Source: Holacanthus passer (taxonomy: Eukaryota; Chordata; Actinopteri; Pomacanthidae). Taken from it: a stretch of 64,000 nt of DNA. Below are positions 61,080-64,000 of this stretch, piece after piece (position 1 is the first letter of the stretch; each line of letters starts with the position of its first letter). The stretch lies in contig JAFREQ010000038.1 in assembly GCA_025331565.1 (NCBI GenBank), positions 2,976,001 through 3,040,000 on the forward strand, written 5' to 3'. The position numbers and the translations under genes are program-made. The notes below the pieces were generated by a model that worked only from the letters and a program-made list of their open reading frames with translations, was not told where the DNA came from and made no database searches.

Positions 61080-61139
61080 ACCAGAATCCATCTAATTCAC
61101 TCACACACACACACACACTCACACACACACACACACACT
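61080..61139. repeat. CA microsatellite, interrupted
   Basis: Two CA runs separated by a CTCA interruption; a shorter CA-rich stretch lies just upstream near 61000-61025. Confidence 0.9.
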
Positions 61140-64000
61140 GCTGGTTACAGACTGTAGACATTAACAAGAGGGCTCTGAGTTCGCCCACAGAGAACACTGT
61201 ACGTCACCACCGCTTTAAACAGAACACAAATATGTCCATGCTCCCCCAAACTCCCATAAACACACACATGCACACTTACAGATGCAAACATTGCCAGCAG
61301 AAACCAGGGCTGTATGCCAAACTGATGTTAGTCTAAACATTTCAAGGAGTCAAGCAACATGTGGGTTACCTTAAAACAACACTGCTACTGACAATCAACA
61401 CACAGGACATTACAGAAATTGTCCGTTTCATTCTTTCGAGGCATGACTTGTTCGTCGTCGATTTGACCCACTTCAGCTTCATGGTGACGAGGGCGTAACT
61501 TGACCATGGTTTATACATTTCTGCAATGATTTTAATGATGGGATTGAACTTCTGAAAGTGCATTTACTCATGGACTGATACGTTTGTATATATTATTAGG
61601 CATTACTTGAGAATTTCCATTTTAGGCTATCTTATACACATTTCAGAGGAAAGCATGAACCCTTTTCTAGAGCTACTTGATTTATTTCAGTTTACAATTT
61701 TCATTCAAAACCCTATAATGTGCTTATAAAATATTATTATTATAGATCAAGTACCCACCAGTATGAAATAGCTAATGGAGGTATTATAATATTAATAATA
61801 TTAATATATACATATTATGCAGTAATACAGCACTCTGAGAGAGGCCAGTCTGCATAATGAGTACTTCTATTTTTGATGCTTTTGTATTACTTGCTGATAA
61901 TATTGCTGTACTTTCATGTAAACCTGGATTTTGGAGTCAGAATTATGTATCTAGAGACCTTTGACCTTTGATTAGACAAACAAATGTCCTTATAGTCAGC
62001 ACTTATGACAAAATTGATGCATTAGGGGATTGATGGATTTAGGTTTTTGTGCTTACTAAACACACTGGACATGGAGCTGAAAAGAACTGCTGAGTTGGTG
62101 ATAATTCTCTGTGGGTTCATCACTATGACCGTCCCCCGTTACATTACACATCAGTCATTTGATTCACTGTTAATAGGAAAACATTGATTAGCGCAGCTTT
62201 TTTTTAGACAGGAAAGACATGCAGCAATGGTGTGGATCAGAATGGACCCATGTCCCTGCAGTAATAAGTGGCAGGCGCTCTACATGGTGAGCCCTGGATG
62301 ACCCTGATTACTGTAGTTTAAGTAACAATTTGAATGCCTCCGTGGAGGTAATTTTATATTGCTGTATGGAAAACTTACTCACGTAAAAGATCTGAAGACT
62401 TCCTTACTACCTTACATAAAGTAGGTTTTCATGAACGTACTTTCAAACAGTTGTCAATGACTTCTTTCAATCACTCACTCATAAATGCAAATTCAACAGC
62501 AGTCCTTTGGCTATGTAGCTTCAGTTTAGCCTTTGTGAGGTATGAGTCAACAGCACGTGTAGCGTACAAACAAGCTGAAAACAGCCAGGAGGGGTTTTGT
62601 GGAAGTGGTTTATTCAGTGCTGTGAAGATAGATGTATGAGTTGCATGCATTGTTTGACAAGTTTTGCTGGGTTTTTAGAGACATTTTGAGATTGTTTTTC
62701 TGTTGTGGCTACTGCTTTTGGAAGTTCTCCATCCTTGAACATTGTCCAACATTCCAGGCTTCAGACCATGAGTAGCATACAAACATTTCCAGCTACGTAG
62801 TATGAAATGAACAATTCCTCTACCGTTTTGCATCCACTTGCAAACAACCAGCAAGTTAACACAACTAACTTTAGGGACCTCTTGGGGATCAGCTGGTTGG
62901 TGGAGCGTTGGCTGACTAGCATTCCACGCCAACACACATCATGGATGAGTAGCTGGCATCTTGAGCATCAGCAATGATGCAGTCATTGCTCTTGCAATCA
63001 CTGGCTGAAGTTCAAAATGGAGGTATTAAACATATCTGCAATGATTTTTTATGCAACAGGATTTTGGGAAATACACTTATTGACTTTCTAGATGAGAGTT
63101 AGACAAAATGCACCTTCTAGCACCTCTAAAGCTGGTAACATATTGGGCACATAAAACCACACCTTGCTGTGTTTAGGCTTTGGTTTATATAGGTTTATGT
63201 GAGCCAGGCTGGCTGTTTCCTGCTGCTGTTAGTCTATATGTAACATACTTACCTCCTGTCATATATGTCAAAATAAATTTTTAAATAAAAAGAGAGCAGG
63301 AACACACTTTATTGTAGTTTTTGCTAGTTTGAAAACCATCAAACTACCATCTTTTAAATTCATTTAAATATATGTAAGCATTTGCACTGAAACGGGTAGA
63401 TATTTGGTCTATTTATGGCCATTTCCCTCAGTGGAGGCACTTTCCTAAGGAATCCAACCAGGTCATTTCTCTTTACATCAGTCTTTAATTCACACTCTGT
63501 ATCCAGCCTGGCTCTGATATCTCTGTGTGGAAACCAACCATGAGACACAATATCAGCCAGCAGATCGTGCCAGGCGGTCCGTTGAATGAGTCTCCAGGTT
63601 GACAGACAGGCTACCTGCTGGCTTTGATCCCAGCCTGCTGACACGCAGGGCTGTTCCTGACAGCCCGTGTGTTAACAGACATCACATTTCACTCAAAAAC
63701 AGGCCTAAAAACATCATCTACTCCAACTCGCCTCGCCTTGACCCCCCATGACATCAGAGTTTCCATGGGAACTTGTCATGCCTGTACGGGGCCATGCGGA
63801 CGGCAGCCAAATCATGATGTCATTGACACTTCAAAGCACAACTTTAATGAACTGCATATGGAGCCGAGAGAGGGAGAGCCAAAGAGAAAGTAATGCATTG
63901 TTTTTGAGTGCAATTAGTACAAATTTGCTCTTATTGTGTCATGTTTATACTGAATCTTATAAAGTTCCACAGGCGTTTTGGCAAAGTAGACTCAGTGCTA

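Larger units (their letters stand above)
56444..64000. other. Intergenic region upstream of smtnl2
   Basis: No gene supported. It contains GT/CA tracts (57359-57382, 61080-61139), a CT run (58517-58534), a hAT-type terminus (58391-58423), a SINE (59075-59158), a percomorph-type repeat piece (63060-63250) and AT-rich sequence. A 94-codon open frame at 63360-63644 (minus) resembles nothing I know and is listed only as a finding. Confidence 0.6.

Noticed and set aside
1..64000. CRISPR arrays, prophage, operons or other prokaryotic systems
   Set aside because: The DNA is vertebrate; direct repeats seen are microsatellites and mobile-element copies.

Overview
The window is nuclear DNA from a teleost fish, most likely a percomorph. 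It is AT-rich, intron-bearing and full of CA/GT microsatellites. It carries fish-type repeats: a decayed Tc1-like transposon, a LINE 3' end, tRNA-Glu-derived SINE pieces, a broken BED/hAT transposase, and two dispersed repeats I associate with percomorph genomes. There are no bacterial operons, CRISPR arrays or viral genes. All gene calls rest on reading exons by eye, with splice sites, phases and total lengths checked for consistency.

Layout, left to right. 1-7893: downstream (intron) side of a minus-strand gene, with no exon seen. 7894-8142 (minus): first coding exon of lrrc75a, with a GC-rich 5' region reaching about 9000. 9000-12118: intergenic, with a CTCF-like site and a Tc1-like relic. 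12119-20455 (minus): complete 11-exon poldip2 (376 aa). 21344-23383 (plus): complete 6-exon tmem199 (199 aa), head-to-head with poldip2 across an 888-bp shared promoter interval. 26651-29514 (minus): complete 3-exon sebox (mezzo), a paired-like homeobox gene of 333 aa. 32036-55511 (minus): smtnl2, a smoothelin-like protein of 559 aa with nine coding exons, one 17.3-kb intron, and a non-coding first exon with TATA box near 56.16-56.44 kb. 56.5-64 kb: intergenic, with repeat fragments and no gene I can support.

The genes are not a pathway. POLDIP2 is a mitochondrial/nuclear YccV-ApaG protein; TMEM199 is a V-ATPase assembly factor; SEBOX is a developmental transcription factor; SMTNL2 is a CH-domain cytoskeletal protein; LRRC75A is poorly characterised. 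From memory, the human orthologues all lie on chromosome 17, and POLDIP2-TMEM199-SEBOX is a conserved block. Here lrrc75a and smtnl2 flank that block, and VTN and SARM1, which follow SEBOX in mammals, are absent from the interval.

I found no convincing new biological system. The most unusual structures are a perfect 22-bp inverted repeat with a 10-nt loop at 26237-26290, probably in the sebox 3' UTR; two successive palindromes at 42211-42273; two full matches to the CTCF consensus, in divergent orientation, flanking the poldip2-tmem199-sebox block; and a G-rich tract over the predicted smtnl2 start site.
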